Positions 9,218 through 18,292 of a stretch of DNA of 64,000 nt are shown here, piece by piece. Origin of the DNA: Sphingobacterium sp. HMA12 (lineage in GTDB: Bacteria; Bacteroidota; Bacteroidia; Sphingobacteriales; Sphingobacteriaceae); contig NZ_BEYR01000004.1 in NCBI RefSeq assembly GCF_002933815.1, forward strand, positions 372,001 through 436,000. Direction: 5' to 3'. The translations under genes were made by a program, and so were the position numbers. The notes under the pieces are model-generated. The model did not search any database, was not told where the DNA came from, and saw nothing but the letters and a program-made list of their open reading frames with translations. How positions within the stretch are numbered: position 1 is the first letter of the stretch; every line of letters begins with the position of its first letter.

Positions 9218-9973
9218 TTACTGGCATTTTATGACTGTCTTAATCTTTGCCTCGGGCATATCGACATCACTTGTCATCTCTGTTATTTTAGTTAGACAGG
9301 TCTTTTTATCCAGGACATAGAATCCCTGGATACTACCCACCTGCTTTGCGTCAGATCCAAACATTTTTCCTTCGACATTTACTTTATATCCCTGCTCATT
9401 CACTTCGGCGAGTGTCATTTTGTTTTCGATTAGTAAGCCTGATTCTTCCGATTCGGTTTTTGAACTCCATGATTCGCCAACAGCAATGGACTGTTCAGGT
9501 AATACTGTGCTGATATTTTCAAACATACTTCGATCGAAAGGCAGATTGACACCTTCAGGCAATTGTATATCCGAAGATTTTCCCAATTGATCTATCGAAA
9601 AGCCTATTTTACTATCCACTAATTTGCCTACAGTAGCATGCATTTGTTTTGAAAATTCATTGGCTTCGGGATTTTTGGAGTCATAGGTCATTTCCATCGC
9701 TTCTCCGCTCATTTTCATGTTGATTCCCGTATAGATAAGGTCAAATAGAAAGGAGTTATCTTTCTTGGCTGTATTTGTAATATCAAAGCCCATTGTTAAG
9801 TCTGTCACAATCTTCTGCCCGCCAGTTTCGATATCCATTGCCATGGCAACATTCTGCGCTATTTTCTTTCCCTGGTCGGGATTCACCCGTAGGGTATATT
9901 TCTTTTGGGCGGATACAGATAGGGCGATAAATGCAAATAAAGCAGTCAAGGCCATTGTTTTTAGTGTTTTCAT
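9218..9973 (-). CDS. Secreted DUF6263-like protein
   Basis: A 251-residue protein with a Sec signal peptide ending SVSAQ. The body has the layout of a Bacteroidota secreted family I recall as DUF6263: an opening KYTLRVNPDQGKK, a middle with MTYDSKNPEANEF, then AVGESWSS. No catalytic motif is visible. It is convergent with gcvH. The family name is from memory and the function is unknown. Confidence 0.7.
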   Translation of the reverse strand: MKTLKTMALTALFAFIALSVSAQKKYTLRVNPDQGKKIAQNVAMAMDIETGGQKIVTDLTMGFDITNTAKKDNSFLFDLIYTGINMKMSGEAMEMTYDSKNPEANEFSKQMHATVGKLVDSKIGFSIDQLGKSSDIQLPEGVNLPFDRSMFENISTVLPEQSIAVGESWSSKTESEESGLLIENKMTLAEVNEQGYKVNVEGKMFGSDAKQVGSIQGFYVLDKKTCLTKITEMTSDVDMPEAKIKTVIKCQ

Positions 9974-10017
9974 CTATTGGATTTTAGTGTTGTTGAATAA
10001 CAGGACAGATAAATATA

Positions 10018-10051
10018 TAAAAAAATCCCTTTTACTACAGTAAAAGGGATT
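10018..10051 (-). terminator. Intrinsic terminator after pdhB
   Basis: On the minus strand a 13-base perfect stem AATCCCTTTTACT / AGTAAAAGGGATT is followed by a T-run (A-run 10018-10025 on the plus strand). It lies 28 bases past the pdhB stop. Confidence 0.85.
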
Positions 10052-10078
10052 GTTATTTGATTCAAAAAAGTAATCGAA

Positions 10079-11065
10079 TTACTTTTTGATATAGGATACT
10101 TCTTTTACGGCTTTAACCACTTTTTCTACACTAGGTAAAGCAGCTTCGATCAATGTTGGCGCATAAGGAAGAGGTACGTCAGCACAGTTCACCCGGATAA
10201 CAGGGGCATCCAAATAATCAAACGCATTGCGTTGTACATTAAATGCCAAATCCGTAGAGATTGACGCCAAAGGCCAAGCTTCTTCTACAATAACCAGACG
10301 GTTTGTTTTCTTAACAGATTCAATAAGCGTAGGGTAATCAATTGGGCGCACAGAACGCAAATCGATCAATTCGACACTGATACCTTCTTTTTTCAATTCT
10401 TCAACTGCAGGGATTACAACACGAGGAAGCATTTTACCGAAAGAAACAACAGTAACATCAGTACCTTCTTGAATGATATTTGCTTTTCCGATTTCCAGGT
10501 AGTACTCTTCTTCAGGCACTTCACCTTTATCACCGTACATAACCTCAGATTCCATGAAAATAACTGGATCTGGATCAATAATAGCAGATTTCAATAAACC
10601 TTTAGCTTCGTAAGGGTTTGAAGGAACAACCACTTTCAATCCTGGTGTATTTGCAAACCAGTTTTCAAAGTTTTGAGAGTGTTGTGCTGCTAGCTGACCT
10701 GCATTTCCTGTCGGCCCACGGAAGACTATAGGAATCGAAAATTGTCCACCGCTCATGGAGTGGATTTTTGCAGCAGCATTGATAACTTGGTCAATCGCAA
10801 CAAGTGAAAAGTTAAATGTCATGAACTCAACGATCGGTTTTAGACCGTTCATTGCTGCACCAACAGCAATACCAGCAAAACCAAGTTCAGCAATGGGTGT
10901 ATCAATGATACGTTTTGCACCGAATTCATCAAGCATACCCTGGCTTACCTTATAAGCACCGTTATACTCAGCAACTTCTTCACCTAATAAAAATATTTTG
11001 TCGTCTTTACGCATTTCTTCGTTCATCGCTTCACGAAGTGCTTCTCTGAATTGTATTTCTCTCAT
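10079..11065 (-). CDS. pdhB: Pyruvate dehydrogenase E1 component, beta subunit
   Basis: A 328-residue thiamine-diphosphate enzyme subunit that pairs with the E1 alpha subunit to decarboxylate pyruvate. Family motifs are LGEEVAEYNGAYKVSQG, DTPIAELGFAG, VFRGPTGNAGQLAAQHSQ and VEEAWPLASIS near the C-terminus. The alpha subunit is not in this window, which is common in Bacteroidota. A branched-chain dehydrogenase beta subunit is the alternative; the sequence looks more like PdhB. Confidence 0.93.
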   Translation of the reverse strand: MREIQFREALREAMNEEMRKDDKIFLLGEEVAEYNGAYKVSQGMLDEFGAKRIIDTPIAELGFAGIAVGAAMNGLKPIVEFMTFNFSLVAIDQVINAAAKIHSMSGGQFSIPIVFRGPTGNAGQLAAQHSQNFENWFANTPGLKVVVPSNPYEAKGLLKSAIIDPDPVIFMESEVMYGDKGEVPEEEYYLEIGKANIIQEGTDVTVVSFGKMLPRVVIPAVEELKKEGISVELIDLRSVRPIDYPTLIESVKKTNRLVIVEEAWPLASISTDLAFNVQRNAFDYLDAPVIRVNCADVPLPYAPTLIEAALPSVEKVVKAVKEVSYIKK

Positions 11066-11188
11066 CAGTTGTAAAATAGTGTCAATTTTTAGATTACAAA
11101 TCTACTATTTAAAATTGATATTTTGAAGATTTGACCAGCCTAATTGTATAGTTTTATGTCATTTTTTAATAAGTAAATGACTTTTGTA

Positions 11189-11830
11189 TTAAATTTTGGA
11201 AAATAAGTTCGGCAAGAAATCCAATGTCTGTATAAGAGCCTTATTACTATTCATTATTGCCAGCGGAATGTTCCACGTGGCACGGTTTCTTTTTTCCACA
11301 TAATTGGAGATGCCACGAAGCTCGATCACCGGAAGATCCATTTTATTCGCAGCAAAGAAAACAGCAGCGCCTTCCATGCTCTCGATACAGCGGTCAGGGT
11401 GGAGCTGTTGAATTCTTGCAATACTATCCGCATTCCCGTGTACTTTATTTACGGTAATGCCGTGCTCCTGAGTTAAAAACGGAAGCACTAGATTTTTGCC
11501 ACGAAGTAAAGACGACTCAAATTTGGATTTTCCGTAACCCAATTGTTCGATCGGAATAAATTGTTGGTCATCCTCCGCCCCCAATTCGACCAACGATTCT
11601 GAGATGACCTGTACAACCGCTCCTATTTTCAGGTTGCGGTCAAAGCAGCCCGCAATACCTATATTTATAAGGAGGTCATATTTGTTCTCGTGCAGCACTC
11701 TTCCTAATTCAAATGCTGTTGCCACCATTCCTACGCCCGTGATTACCGTATCACAGTCGGGATAATTTGCGTCGACCTCCAAAAAAGGCTGAATTTCGAA
11801 CTGCGTGGCGGAAACGATTAATATTTTCAT
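11189..11830 (-). CDS. mqnB: Futalosine hydrolase
   Basis: A 213-residue nucleosidase of the MTA/SAH phosphorylase superfamily. INIGIAGCFDRNLKIG is the superfamily core, ESMEGAAVF carries the acidic residues that bind the ribose, and the RGISNYVEKRNR and WNIPLAI stretch is characteristic of futalosine hydrolases rather than MTA/SAH nucleosidases. It therefore points to menaquinone synthesis by the futalosine route, usual in this lineage. Confidence 0.9.
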   Translation of the reverse strand: MKILIVSATQFEIQPFLEVDANYPDCDTVITGVGMVATAFELGRVLHENKYDLLINIGIAGCFDRNLKIGAVVQVISESLVELGAEDDQQFIPIEQLGYGKSKFESSLLRGKNLVLPFLTQEHGITVNKVHGNADSIARIQQLHPDRCIESMEGAAVFFAANKMDLPVIELRGISNYVEKRNRATWNIPLAIMNSNKALIQTLDFLPNLFSKI

Positions 11831-12002
11831 GATGAACTTATTTTTATAGTATGCGAATTATAGTACGCGAAAATTACGAATTATCGTGCAGGTCTTGGGT
11901 ACTTAAAAATAAAAATCAGCGGATGATCTTCCCTCCTTAATTATATTACTATATTCTGACGGCATTCCTAAAATAGGAATGTTAAAATTGGCCCTAAAGC
12001 CG

Positions 12003-12010
12003 TATCTTTG
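12003..12010 (+). promoter_or_regulatory. -7 element TATCTTTG upstream of the PTPS/QueD gene
   Basis: TATCTTTG matches TAnnTTTG and ends only seven bases before the ATG at 12018, so the transcript would have almost no leader. A good -33 TTG at the standard spacing was not found. Confidence 0.5.
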
Positions 12011-12017
12011 TATTATT

Positions 12018-12431
12018 ATGATATTTATAACTCGTCGTGAACGTTTTTGTGCAGCACATAAGCTGTATCGTGAAGATTGGAGCAATGAACAAAACGAACA
12101 AGTGTTTGGACTCTGTTCTAATCCAAATTGGCATGGGCACAATTATGACCTTTTTGTCACGGTCAAGGGAGAGGTCAATCCCGAAACTGGTTTTTTGATC
12201 GATTTAAAGATCATGAAAGAAATTATCAACCGCAGCATTATTGATAAAGTGGATCACCGTAATTTCAACTTGGATGTTGATTTTATGAAGGATGTCATGG
12301 CCTCTACAGAAAATATCGCTATTGAGATATTCAAGATCCTCAAGCCGCTTTTTGAGGAAGAAGGAGTTGCACTGCATAGTGTCCGTTTGCACGAAACCGA
12401 AAATAACTACGTCGAATATTTTGGCGATTAA
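12018..12431 (+). CDS. queD: 6-pyruvoyl-tetrahydropterin / 6-carboxytetrahydropterin synthase family
   Basis: A 137-residue T-fold enzyme. Zinc ligands are H14 in CAAHKLY and H39, H41 in NWHGHNY; C33 in LCSNPNWHGH is the catalytic cysteine; the C-terminal LHETENNYVEY carries the substrate-binding glutamate. Starting from dihydroneopterin triphosphate it would make 6-carboxytetrahydropterin for queuosine, or a tetrahydropterin intermediate. folE, which makes that substrate, follows 28 bases downstream. I rejected an upstream ATG at 11979, which would place the -7 element inside the gene. The QueD label is likely but a PTPS role is not excluded. Confidence 0.85.
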   Translation: MIFITRRERFCAAHKLYREDWSNEQNEQVFGLCSNPNWHGHNYDLFVTVKGEVNPETGFLIDLKIMKEIINRSIIDKVDHRNFNLDVDFMKDVMASTENIAIEIFKILKPLFEEEGVALHSVRLHETENNYVEYFGD

Positions 12432-12459
12432 TCTTTAATACATTTAAATAGTAGAAACT

Positions 12460-13089
12460 ATGAGTCAACACTCATTTGACAACGAAGAGTTGGATGGATA
12501 TATTAAGATCGACAAATACAATACTGAAAAAGTAGATCGCATCGCTTCTCATTATACAGATATCTTAGAATGCCTCGGGGAGGATCCCAAGCGTGAAGGT
12601 CTGGTAAAGACTCCCGAGCGTGTCGCTAAAGCCCTGCAGTTTTTGACACATGGATATGATATCGATGCTGCTGAAGTGCTGAGAGGAGCCATGTTTGAGG
12701 AAGATTATAGCCAGATGGTGGTTGTAAAGGATATTGAAGTATACTCCCTGTGTGAGCACCACATGTTACCTTTCTTTGGAAAGGCACACATCGCTTATAT
12801 TCCAAACGGACATATTGTAGGTTTGAGTAAAATTCCCCGCGTCGTGGATATCTTTGCCCGCCGCCTGCAGGTACAGGAGCGTCTGACCAACGAGATCAGA
12901 GACTGTATCCAGGAAACACTGGGCGCTCGTGGGGTTGCGGTTGTGATGGAGTGCAAACACATGTGTATGGCCATGCGTGGTGTGCAAAAACAGAATTCTG
13001 TTACGACGACCTCCGCATTTACAGGTGCATTTCAAAATGACGTGACGCGGTCCGAATTTTTACGTCTGATTACAGCAGATCTTGCTTAG
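12460..13089 (+). CDS. folE: GTP cyclohydrolase I
   Basis: A 209-residue enzyme converting GTP to dihydroneopterin triphosphate, the first step of folate and pterin synthesis. Zinc ligands C98 and H101 lie in SLCEHHMLPF and C169 in ECKHMCMAMRG. GLSKIPRVVD and the terminal RSEFLRLI are family-typical. It sits directly downstream of the PTPS/QueD gene, supplying its substrate, and ends in a strong terminator. Confidence 0.97.
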   Translation: MSQHSFDNEELDGYIKIDKYNTEKVDRIASHYTDILECLGEDPKREGLVKTPERVAKALQFLTHGYDIDAAEVLRGAMFEEDYSQMVVVKDIEVYSLCEHHMLPFFGKAHIAYIPNGHIVGLSKIPRVVDIFARRLQVQERLTNEIRDCIQETLGARGVAVVMECKHMCMAMRGVQKQNSVTTTSAFTGAFQNDVTRSEFLRLITADLA

Positions 13090-13108
13090 AATTTTATCGT
13101 TAAATAAT

Positions 13109-13154
13109 AAAAATGAGCCCTCGCGAAGCACGTCTTCCCGAGGGCTCATTTTTT
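13109..13154 (+). terminator. Intrinsic terminator after folE
   Basis: Thirteen-base stem AAATGAGCCCTCG / CGAGGGCTCATTT with a 15-base loop, A-rich on the left and followed by T. Confidence 0.9.
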
Positions 13155-13316
13155 GATGGAATCGGAGAAAAAATAAAAAAATCAAAAAATGAGCATATTG
13201 CGTTTTTGGGCTTTTAGGGCAAGTCGATAAAAAATCCCTTTACAAACGGATAATTATATCGTATTGTATTTCAGTATTTTATAAAAAAATATTTTTATCA
13301 TAAAAATGTTTTTTGG

Positions 13317-13324
13317 TACCTTTG
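13317..13324 (+). promoter_or_regulatory. -7 element TACCTTTG at the O-methyltransferase start
   Basis: TACCTTTG fits TAnnTTTG and ends six bases before the ATG at 13330, predicting a leaderless transcript and ruling out the in-frame ATG at 13306. Confidence 0.55.
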
Positions 13325-13329
13325 TGGTT

Positions 13330-13965
13330 ATGGAAATTGTTGCCGACGATTTAGAGTCTTATTTGGAACATACTACAGACGACGAAAATTCGTTACTGAA
13401 AAGGGTAAATCGGGAGACATATTTGAAGGAAACAATGCCCCATATGTTATCTGGTCATTATCAGGGAAGAGTTCTTTCTTTATTGAGTAAATTGGTTGCT
13501 CCAAAACGTATTTTGGAGATTGGAACTTTTACGGGATATGCAACATTATGTCTCGCAGAAGGTCTCCAGCAGGATGGAATATTACATACCATTGATATCA
13601 ATGAAGAGCAACAGGAACGAGTCCAAGGGTATTTTGATGCGTCAGAATTCGCAGCTAAAATCAGATATCATATTGGCGACGCAGCGGAAATCATACCCAC
13701 TTTGAACGAAACATTTGATCTGGTATTTATTGACGCTGATAAAAAAAGAAATTTATATTATTTCGAAACGATAATAAATCAAGTTCCGTCTGGGGGACTT
13801 ATTTTGATTGACAACGTCTTATGGAAAGGTAAGGTGTTAGATTCAAAACCAGACAACCAAACAAAGCAGATCATTGATTTGAATGCACGTTTAGCTCAGG
13901 ACAAGCGCGTAGAAAAGGTGATATTACCGATTCGAGACGGACTTTTTGCGTTGCGCAAGAAGTAA
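13330..13965 (+). CDS. Class I SAM O-methyltransferase (MTF_3 type)
   Basis: A 211-residue methyltransferase of the caffeoyl-CoA/catechol type. RILEIGTFTGYATLCLAEGL is the SAM-binding motif I, HTIDINEEQ is motif II, DLVFIDADKK is the metal-binding segment, and LILIDNVLWKGKVLD is the conserved C-terminal part. The acceptor is unknown. I chose the ATG at 13330 because the -7 promoter element lies between it and the upstream ATG. It leads a run of envelope genes ending at 18111. Confidence 0.9.
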   Translation: MEIVADDLESYLEHTTDDENSLLKRVNRETYLKETMPHMLSGHYQGRVLSLLSKLVAPKRILEIGTFTGYATLCLAEGLQQDGILHTIDINEEQQERVQGYFDASEFAAKIRYHIGDAAEIIPTLNETFDLVFIDADKKRNLYYFETIINQVPSGGLILIDNVLWKGKVLDSKPDNQTKQIIDLNARLAQDKRVEKVILPIRDGLFALRKK

Positions 13966-13987
13966 TTTGTGAACTAAAACATTCTTC

Positions 13988-14509
13988 ATGAATTTAAAAC
14001 AATTAAAAAGCTTTGTACTGGTACTGGCTTTAGCAACTTTTGGAATTTCAAGAGTTTCAGCTCAAAGTGCGGCATATGTCGATAAGTACAGTCCAATAGC
14101 AAAAGAAATGATGGACGAACATGGCGTTCCGGCATCGGTTATCTTAGCCATCGCTATGCACGAAAGCGGAAATGGTGGTAGCAGGATAGCAAAGAATTTG
14201 AATAACCATTTTGGTGTCAAAGGAAGAAACAACAGTACCGTTATTCGGTCAGCTTACAAAGGTTATAGGTCTGTATTGGACTCATATGATGACTTTGTAG
14301 GAATAGTAAAAAGAAAAAAGACTACTCAAAGCCTTTTTGAAAAACATCCGGGAGAAAAATATGAAGCTTGGGTAAAGGCGATAGCGCGTTCGGGATACTC
14401 CACAAGTAGAGACTGGACAGCGAAGGTACTCAGAACGATCAAACTTTATCATCTTGATATGTTTGATAATGATTCCAAGCAAAATAAATTCTCGTCAACT
14501 AGAAAATAA
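13988..14509 (+). CDS. Secreted glucosaminidase (GH73 family)
   Basis: A 173-residue protein with a Sec signal peptide ending RVSAQ, followed by a GH73 domain. IAMHESGNGGSRIAKNLNNHFG contains the catalytic glutamate in HESGNG, and YKGYRSVLDSYDDFVG is the usual second motif. It would cleave beta-1,4 links next to N-acetylglucosamine in peptidoglycan. It begins 22 bases after the O-methyltransferase and is followed 15 bases later by a larger GH73 protein. Confidence 0.88.
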   Translation: MNLKQLKSFVLVLALATFGISRVSAQSAAYVDKYSPIAKEMMDEHGVPASVILAIAMHESGNGGSRIAKNLNNHFGVKGRNNSTVIRSAYKGYRSVLDSYDDFVGIVKRKKTTQSLFEKHPGEKYEAWVKAIARSGYSTSRDWTAKVLRTIKLYHLDMFDNDSKQNKFSSTRK

Positions 14510-14524
14510 GCACGATATTATTGC

Positions 14525-15358
14525 ATGAAGAAGTTTTTTTATGGCATGTTTGTATTCATGATGTTGATTACATCATGTTCAAGCCGGAGAGGCACATTAT
14601 CATCGGCTAAATCCGGCTCCAATTCAAAAACTTCTTCATCTTCCTCTACAGGTCGGCCCTCCATGGCAGGAAATGACTACATTGCGCATTATAAAGATAT
14701 AGCAATTGCAGAAATGAACAAATATGGTATTCCGGCCAGTATCAAACTTGCGCAGGCCCTGTTGGAGTCTGGCAATGGCAACAGCTACCTGGCTCGTGAA
14801 GCAAATAATCATTTCGGTATTAAGTGCGGTGGCGTATGGAAAGGTAAATCCGTGACCCGCCCTGACGACAATATCAACGATTGCTTCCGTGTATATGACA
14901 ATCCCGAACAATCATTTAAGGATCATTCCGAATTCCTGCTAAGGCCTCGCTATTCGGCCTTGTTCAAGCTGGATAAGAATGACTACAAGGGCTGGGCCAA
15001 AGGACTTAAGGCTGCAGGATATGCAACCAATCCCCGTTATCCAGATCTCTTGATAGAAATGATCGAACGCTACCATCTTGATCAATATGACCGGAGAGAG
15101 ACGCCGAAGGAGAAGGTGGTACGTGAAGAGGTCGTGCAAGAGGAAATCGTACAGCTTGTTCAGGAGAACCCTCCTGCTGTCGTTAAGACCGAAGAAATTA
15201 AAAGCCCAGTGGCGATGCGTATTCACGAGGTGAAAGCGCAGGATACCCTTTATTCGCTGAGCAAACTCTATAATGTCTCAGTCGAACAGATAAAATCATT
15301 AAATGGCCTGACAGATGAAGCATTGTCCCTAGGACAACTATTGGTTATATCTAAATAG
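14525..15358 (+). CDS. Lipoprotein glucosaminidase (GH73) with C-terminal LysM
   Basis: A 277-residue protein. The N-terminus is a lipoprotein signal with lipobox ITSC (cysteine at about residue 19) and a Ser-rich linker. The GH73 domain (about 50-190) has LLESGNGNSYLA with the catalytic glutamate, NNHFGIKC and FRVYDNPEQSFKDHSEFL. A Glu/Val-rich linker leads to a LysM repeat (about 230-277) that binds glycan chains. It is probably an outer-membrane-anchored peptidoglycan hydrolase. Similar in domain to its upstream neighbour but not a recent copy. Confidence 0.92.
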   Translation: MKKFFYGMFVFMMLITSCSSRRGTLSSAKSGSNSKTSSSSSTGRPSMAGNDYIAHYKDIAIAEMNKYGIPASIKLAQALLESGNGNSYLAREANNHFGIKCGGVWKGKSVTRPDDNINDCFRVYDNPEQSFKDHSEFLLRPRYSALFKLDKNDYKGWAKGLKAAGYATNPRYPDLLIEMIERYHLDQYDRRETPKEKVVREEVVQEEIVQLVQENPPAVVKTEEIKSPVAMRIHEVKAQDTLYSLSKLYNVSVEQIKSLNGLTDEALSLGQLLVISK

Positions 15359-15419
15359 TTACGCTTTAAAAGATGTTAAATATTTCAGTTTTGTATGGCG
15401 ATATAGTAGTTTTACGAAA

Positions 15420-16181
15420 GTGAAGCTAATACGCTATATTTTTCTGTTTTCGGCCATATTGGGCAGTCTCCCACTACTTTTTTGTCAGGAAAAAAGAGTT
15501 GAAGGGATCGTATTTGACAAAAATACGAAACAACGTATCGGAAATGTGAGACTTGCGAATCTGCGTACGGGTGAAGTAATCTATAATAATATTAAAGGCG
15601 AATTTGACTTTCCTGCCCGCATAGGCGATCGGGTTGTCGCTATGAGCAAAGGCTATTTTTCGGATACCCTTTCCGTTGACAGTAAAGGGCTGTTGCTGTT
15701 TCATTTATTGCGTGAATCAATCTATATCGACGAGGTTCAGGTGTCCGCACGAAAGAGCCCAGAGGAAATTCTGAAGAAAGCAAAAGAAGATTATGAGAAA
15801 GCCTATCGTCTGGCGGGGTATGGTGACGTATTTTCCGTAGGCCCTACCGGAGCAGGACTGAGTATAAACTCCATTTACAGTTTATTTAGCAAAGAAGCTA
15901 AAAGAGCGCGTAGGCTGACTAAAACCATTGAAAACGATTATAAGGAAAATGTAATTGATTATAAATTTACGAAGGAACTCATCAGTAAAGTTACAGGACT
16001 CAGTTTTGAGGAGTCAGAAAAATTTAGGCGAATATTTAGACCATCCTATTTTTTCATTCTGGCGGCGAGTGATTACGAAGTAACAAATTACATCAAAGAG
16101 TGCTATTCGCGTTATAGATTGAACCCTTCGCAATATTTTATTGAGCCTTTTCCAACAATTAATTATAAATTAGTACCGTAA
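15420..16181 (+). CDS. Secreted carboxypeptidase-regulatory-like domain protein
   Basis: A 253-residue protein starting at GTG, with a signal peptide ending PLLFCQ. Residues about 26-105 form a CarboxypepD_reg-like domain (VEGIVFDKNTKQRIGNVRL, then YNNIKGEFDFPARIGD). The rest, including IYIDEVQVSARKSPEEILKKAKEDY, has no motif I recognise. A TAGTTTTA sequence near 15405-15415 is a one-mismatch -7 element, so the GTG may be nearly leaderless; no better start is visible. It lies in an envelope operon. Confidence 0.72.
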   Translation: MKLIRYIFLFSAILGSLPLLFCQEKRVEGIVFDKNTKQRIGNVRLANLRTGEVIYNNIKGEFDFPARIGDRVVAMSKGYFSDTLSVDSKGLLLFHLLRESIYIDEVQVSARKSPEEILKKAKEDYEKAYRLAGYGDVFSVGPTGAGLSINSIYSLFSKEAKRARRLTKTIENDYKENVIDYKFTKELISKVTGLSFEESEKFRRIFRPSYFFILAASDYEVTNYIKECYSRYRLNPSQYFIEPFPTINYKLVP

Positions 16182-16204
16182 ACAAAAAAATAGACGTTTT
16201 CAGA

Positions 16205-17242
16205 ATGAAGTTATTCAATTTTGTCGGCATGGCTATGCTTTGCCTTTCTTTTACGAGCATAAAGGCACAGGATCTGAAGGATCTTAGAGCAAAACCAGAT
16301 ACCGTAATTTCTGTACAAAAAGAGCAACCTTTAAATATCAGAACCATTCGTCCGGTGGTACCCAAGCTTAATCTTGAAGTAGATTACTGGAAGCATTGGA
16401 CCAAGTTTGGTATCAATTTAAATCAGGCCTCCTTTAATAACGATTGGAAAGGTGGGGGTGTCGGTTCCATCGCTGTCGGTCTCAATGCCAATCACAAATC
16501 GGACTATACCCGCGACAATTTTAATTTTGTGACTGAATTAGACCTCCGTTACGGTAAAATCAAGAATACGAATAATATTGCTAAAAAGAATAATGACCGT
16601 ATATTTTGGGATAACAAGTTATCCTATAAATTGTCGGCAAACTGGGCCTTGTTTACATCGGTTACTTTCGAGTCACAATTTGATGCGGGTTATAAATATA
16701 AAACCGTGAATGGCAAGGACACAATAGATTACATTGAAAATGCGTTTATGGCACCTGCCTATCTAACGGAATCATTCGGTCTTGAATATAAACCGAGCAA
16801 TGAGTTTTCGTTGCGTTTTGGTACAGGTACCGCACGGCAGACCTTTATTTTGGATGAGCGTGTAAAACCTCGTTCGGGAGAAGGCTTTTTTCAGAAATAC
16901 GGTTATTATAGAGACCCTAACAACCCAACGGTAGGAACAGGAGAACGCTTTGGTGTCAAAGAAGACCGTTCTTTTGCCAATGCACTCGCTTTCCAGCTTA
17001 CGGGCAACCTAGACAAAAACTTTACTGATAAATTGAATGTGAAGGCACGTTACAATCTATTCGCAGACTATGAAAAGATTTCAGATCCTACCCACCGGCT
17101 TGACGTTTGGGTAACAGCAAAAGTAACACGCGTAATCAACGTCAATCTAAACGGGATTTTGATCTATGATCCAGATGTTATTTCAAGAGTTCAGTTGAGC
17201 CAGTCATTGGCCATGGGAATTGTATATAGTTTACCAAAATAA
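16205..17242 (+). CDS. DUF3078 domain outer-membrane protein
   Basis: A 345-residue protein with a signal peptide ending SIKAQ. The segment WTKFGINLNQASFNNDWKGG is the start of the DUF3078 domain, and alternating hydrophobic strands with aromatic ends continue to the C-terminus (GIVYSLPK), consistent with an outer-membrane beta-barrel. The cargo or role is unknown. Its TAA stop shares one base with the amidase ATG (TAATG), so translation is coupled. Confidence 0.85.
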   Translation: MKLFNFVGMAMLCLSFTSIKAQDLKDLRAKPDTVISVQKEQPLNIRTIRPVVPKLNLEVDYWKHWTKFGINLNQASFNNDWKGGGVGSIAVGLNANHKSDYTRDNFNFVTELDLRYGKIKNTNNIAKKNNDRIFWDNKLSYKLSANWALFTSVTFESQFDAGYKYKTVNGKDTIDYIENAFMAPAYLTESFGLEYKPSNEFSLRFGTGTARQTFILDERVKPRSGEGFFQKYGYYRDPNNPTVGTGERFGVKEDRSFANALAFQLTGNLDKNFTDKLNVKARYNLFADYEKISDPTHRLDVWVTAKVTRVINVNLNGILIYDPDVISRVQLSQSLAMGIVYSLPK

Positions 17243-18111
17243 TGCTTAGACCAGTGTCGATTGGGATCATACTTGCTGTGTTGATGTCTTTGGCAAGCTG
17301 TAAGTCCAAAGGACATGCCGCTGTGTCCAGACCATTGGTCGCTTCTTTTGCACCCGCAGTTGTATTGGAAGAAAAGGTTGTTGCCAAGCCCGATACGAAT
17401 CAATTGACACCCCAGGAGAGAAAGGTCATCTTCTTGCAGAAAACCGGGGTTCACCCCGAGTGGCGTCAAGCAGAGGCGATTCATTATGATGTTCGCAAGC
17501 CAAATTTTGTGATCATCCACCATACGGCACAAGATAGTGTCGGTCAGACCATCAAGACATTCCAGATTCCACGCACCAAAGTGAGTTCACATTATGTGAT
17601 CGGTCGCAACGGTGAGATTATCCAGATGTTGAATGACTATGTACGTTCGTGGCATGCCGGTGTTGCAAAGTGGGGATCCATTGTGGACATGAACTCCTGC
17701 TCTATCGGAATAGAATTGGACAATAACGGCAGGGAGCCTTTTCCAGATGCCCAGATCAATTCGCTGATGACAGTGTTGGATACTTTAAAATCACGCTATC
17801 TGATCCCTGACAATAACTTTATCGGTCACGCAGATATCGCTCCGTCACGCAAGAACGATCCCAGTGTATTCTTCCCCTGGAAGAAGCTTGCAGCGAGAGG
17901 ATTTGGTATCTGGTATGATGAAGGCCAGCTGGTTGCCCCTCCTGATAGTTTTAATGCCATTGATGCGCTTAAAATCATCGGGTATGATACTGCTAACCTA
18001 AAGGCAGCGATCGTCGCATTTAAACGGAAATTTATTGTACGGGACACAACACCCGAACTGACGGTGTATGATAAGAGCGTACTTTACAATATTTATAAAA
18101 AATACGAATAG
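17242..18111 (+). CDS. N-acetylmuramoyl-L-alanine amidase, lipoprotein (Amidase_2)
   Basis: A 289-residue lipoprotein (lipobox LASC at about residue 20) with an Amidase_2/PGRP domain. FVIIHHTAQDS carries the first zinc histidine, SWHAGVAKWG is the middle motif, and GHADIAPSRKNDPS carries the last zinc histidine. It would cleave the peptide from the glycan in peptidoglycan. With the two GH73 enzymes upstream it makes the run a cell-wall remodelling cluster. A terminator follows. Confidence 0.93.
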   Translation: MLRPVSIGIILAVLMSLASCKSKGHAAVSRPLVASFAPAVVLEEKVVAKPDTNQLTPQERKVIFLQKTGVHPEWRQAEAIHYDVRKPNFVIIHHTAQDSVGQTIKTFQIPRTKVSSHYVIGRNGEIIQMLNDYVRSWHAGVAKWGSIVDMNSCSIGIELDNNGREPFPDAQINSLMTVLDTLKSRYLIPDNNFIGHADIAPSRKNDPSVFFPWKKLAARGFGIWYDEGQLVAPPDSFNAIDALKIIGYDTANLKAAIVAFKRKFIVRDTTPELTVYDKSVLYNIYKKYE

Positions 18112-18177
18112 GCTTTCCAAAAGCGAATATTGATCCATGATACCAAATAAGACCCTGGTATCTCGGTCTATTAAATG

Positions 18178-18212
18178 AAAAGTCCGGATTTATCGCGAAT
18201 CCGGACTTTTTT
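18178..18212 (+). terminator. Intrinsic terminator after the amidase
   Basis: Thirteen-base stem AAAAGTCCGGATT / AATCCGGACTTTT with a seven-base loop and a T-run. It ends the envelope operon. Confidence 0.9.
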
Positions 18213-18292
18213 CAATAATCGGGGGATTAAAAAGCCCACTCCAAACAAAATTCCGATTCGAAATCAGCGAATTGGCTTACGAGAGATTGTTT

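Noticed and set aside
13306..13329. ATG 13306 as start of the O-methyltransferase
   Set aside because: It lies upstream of the -7 element at 13317-13324, so the added codons would not be transcribed.
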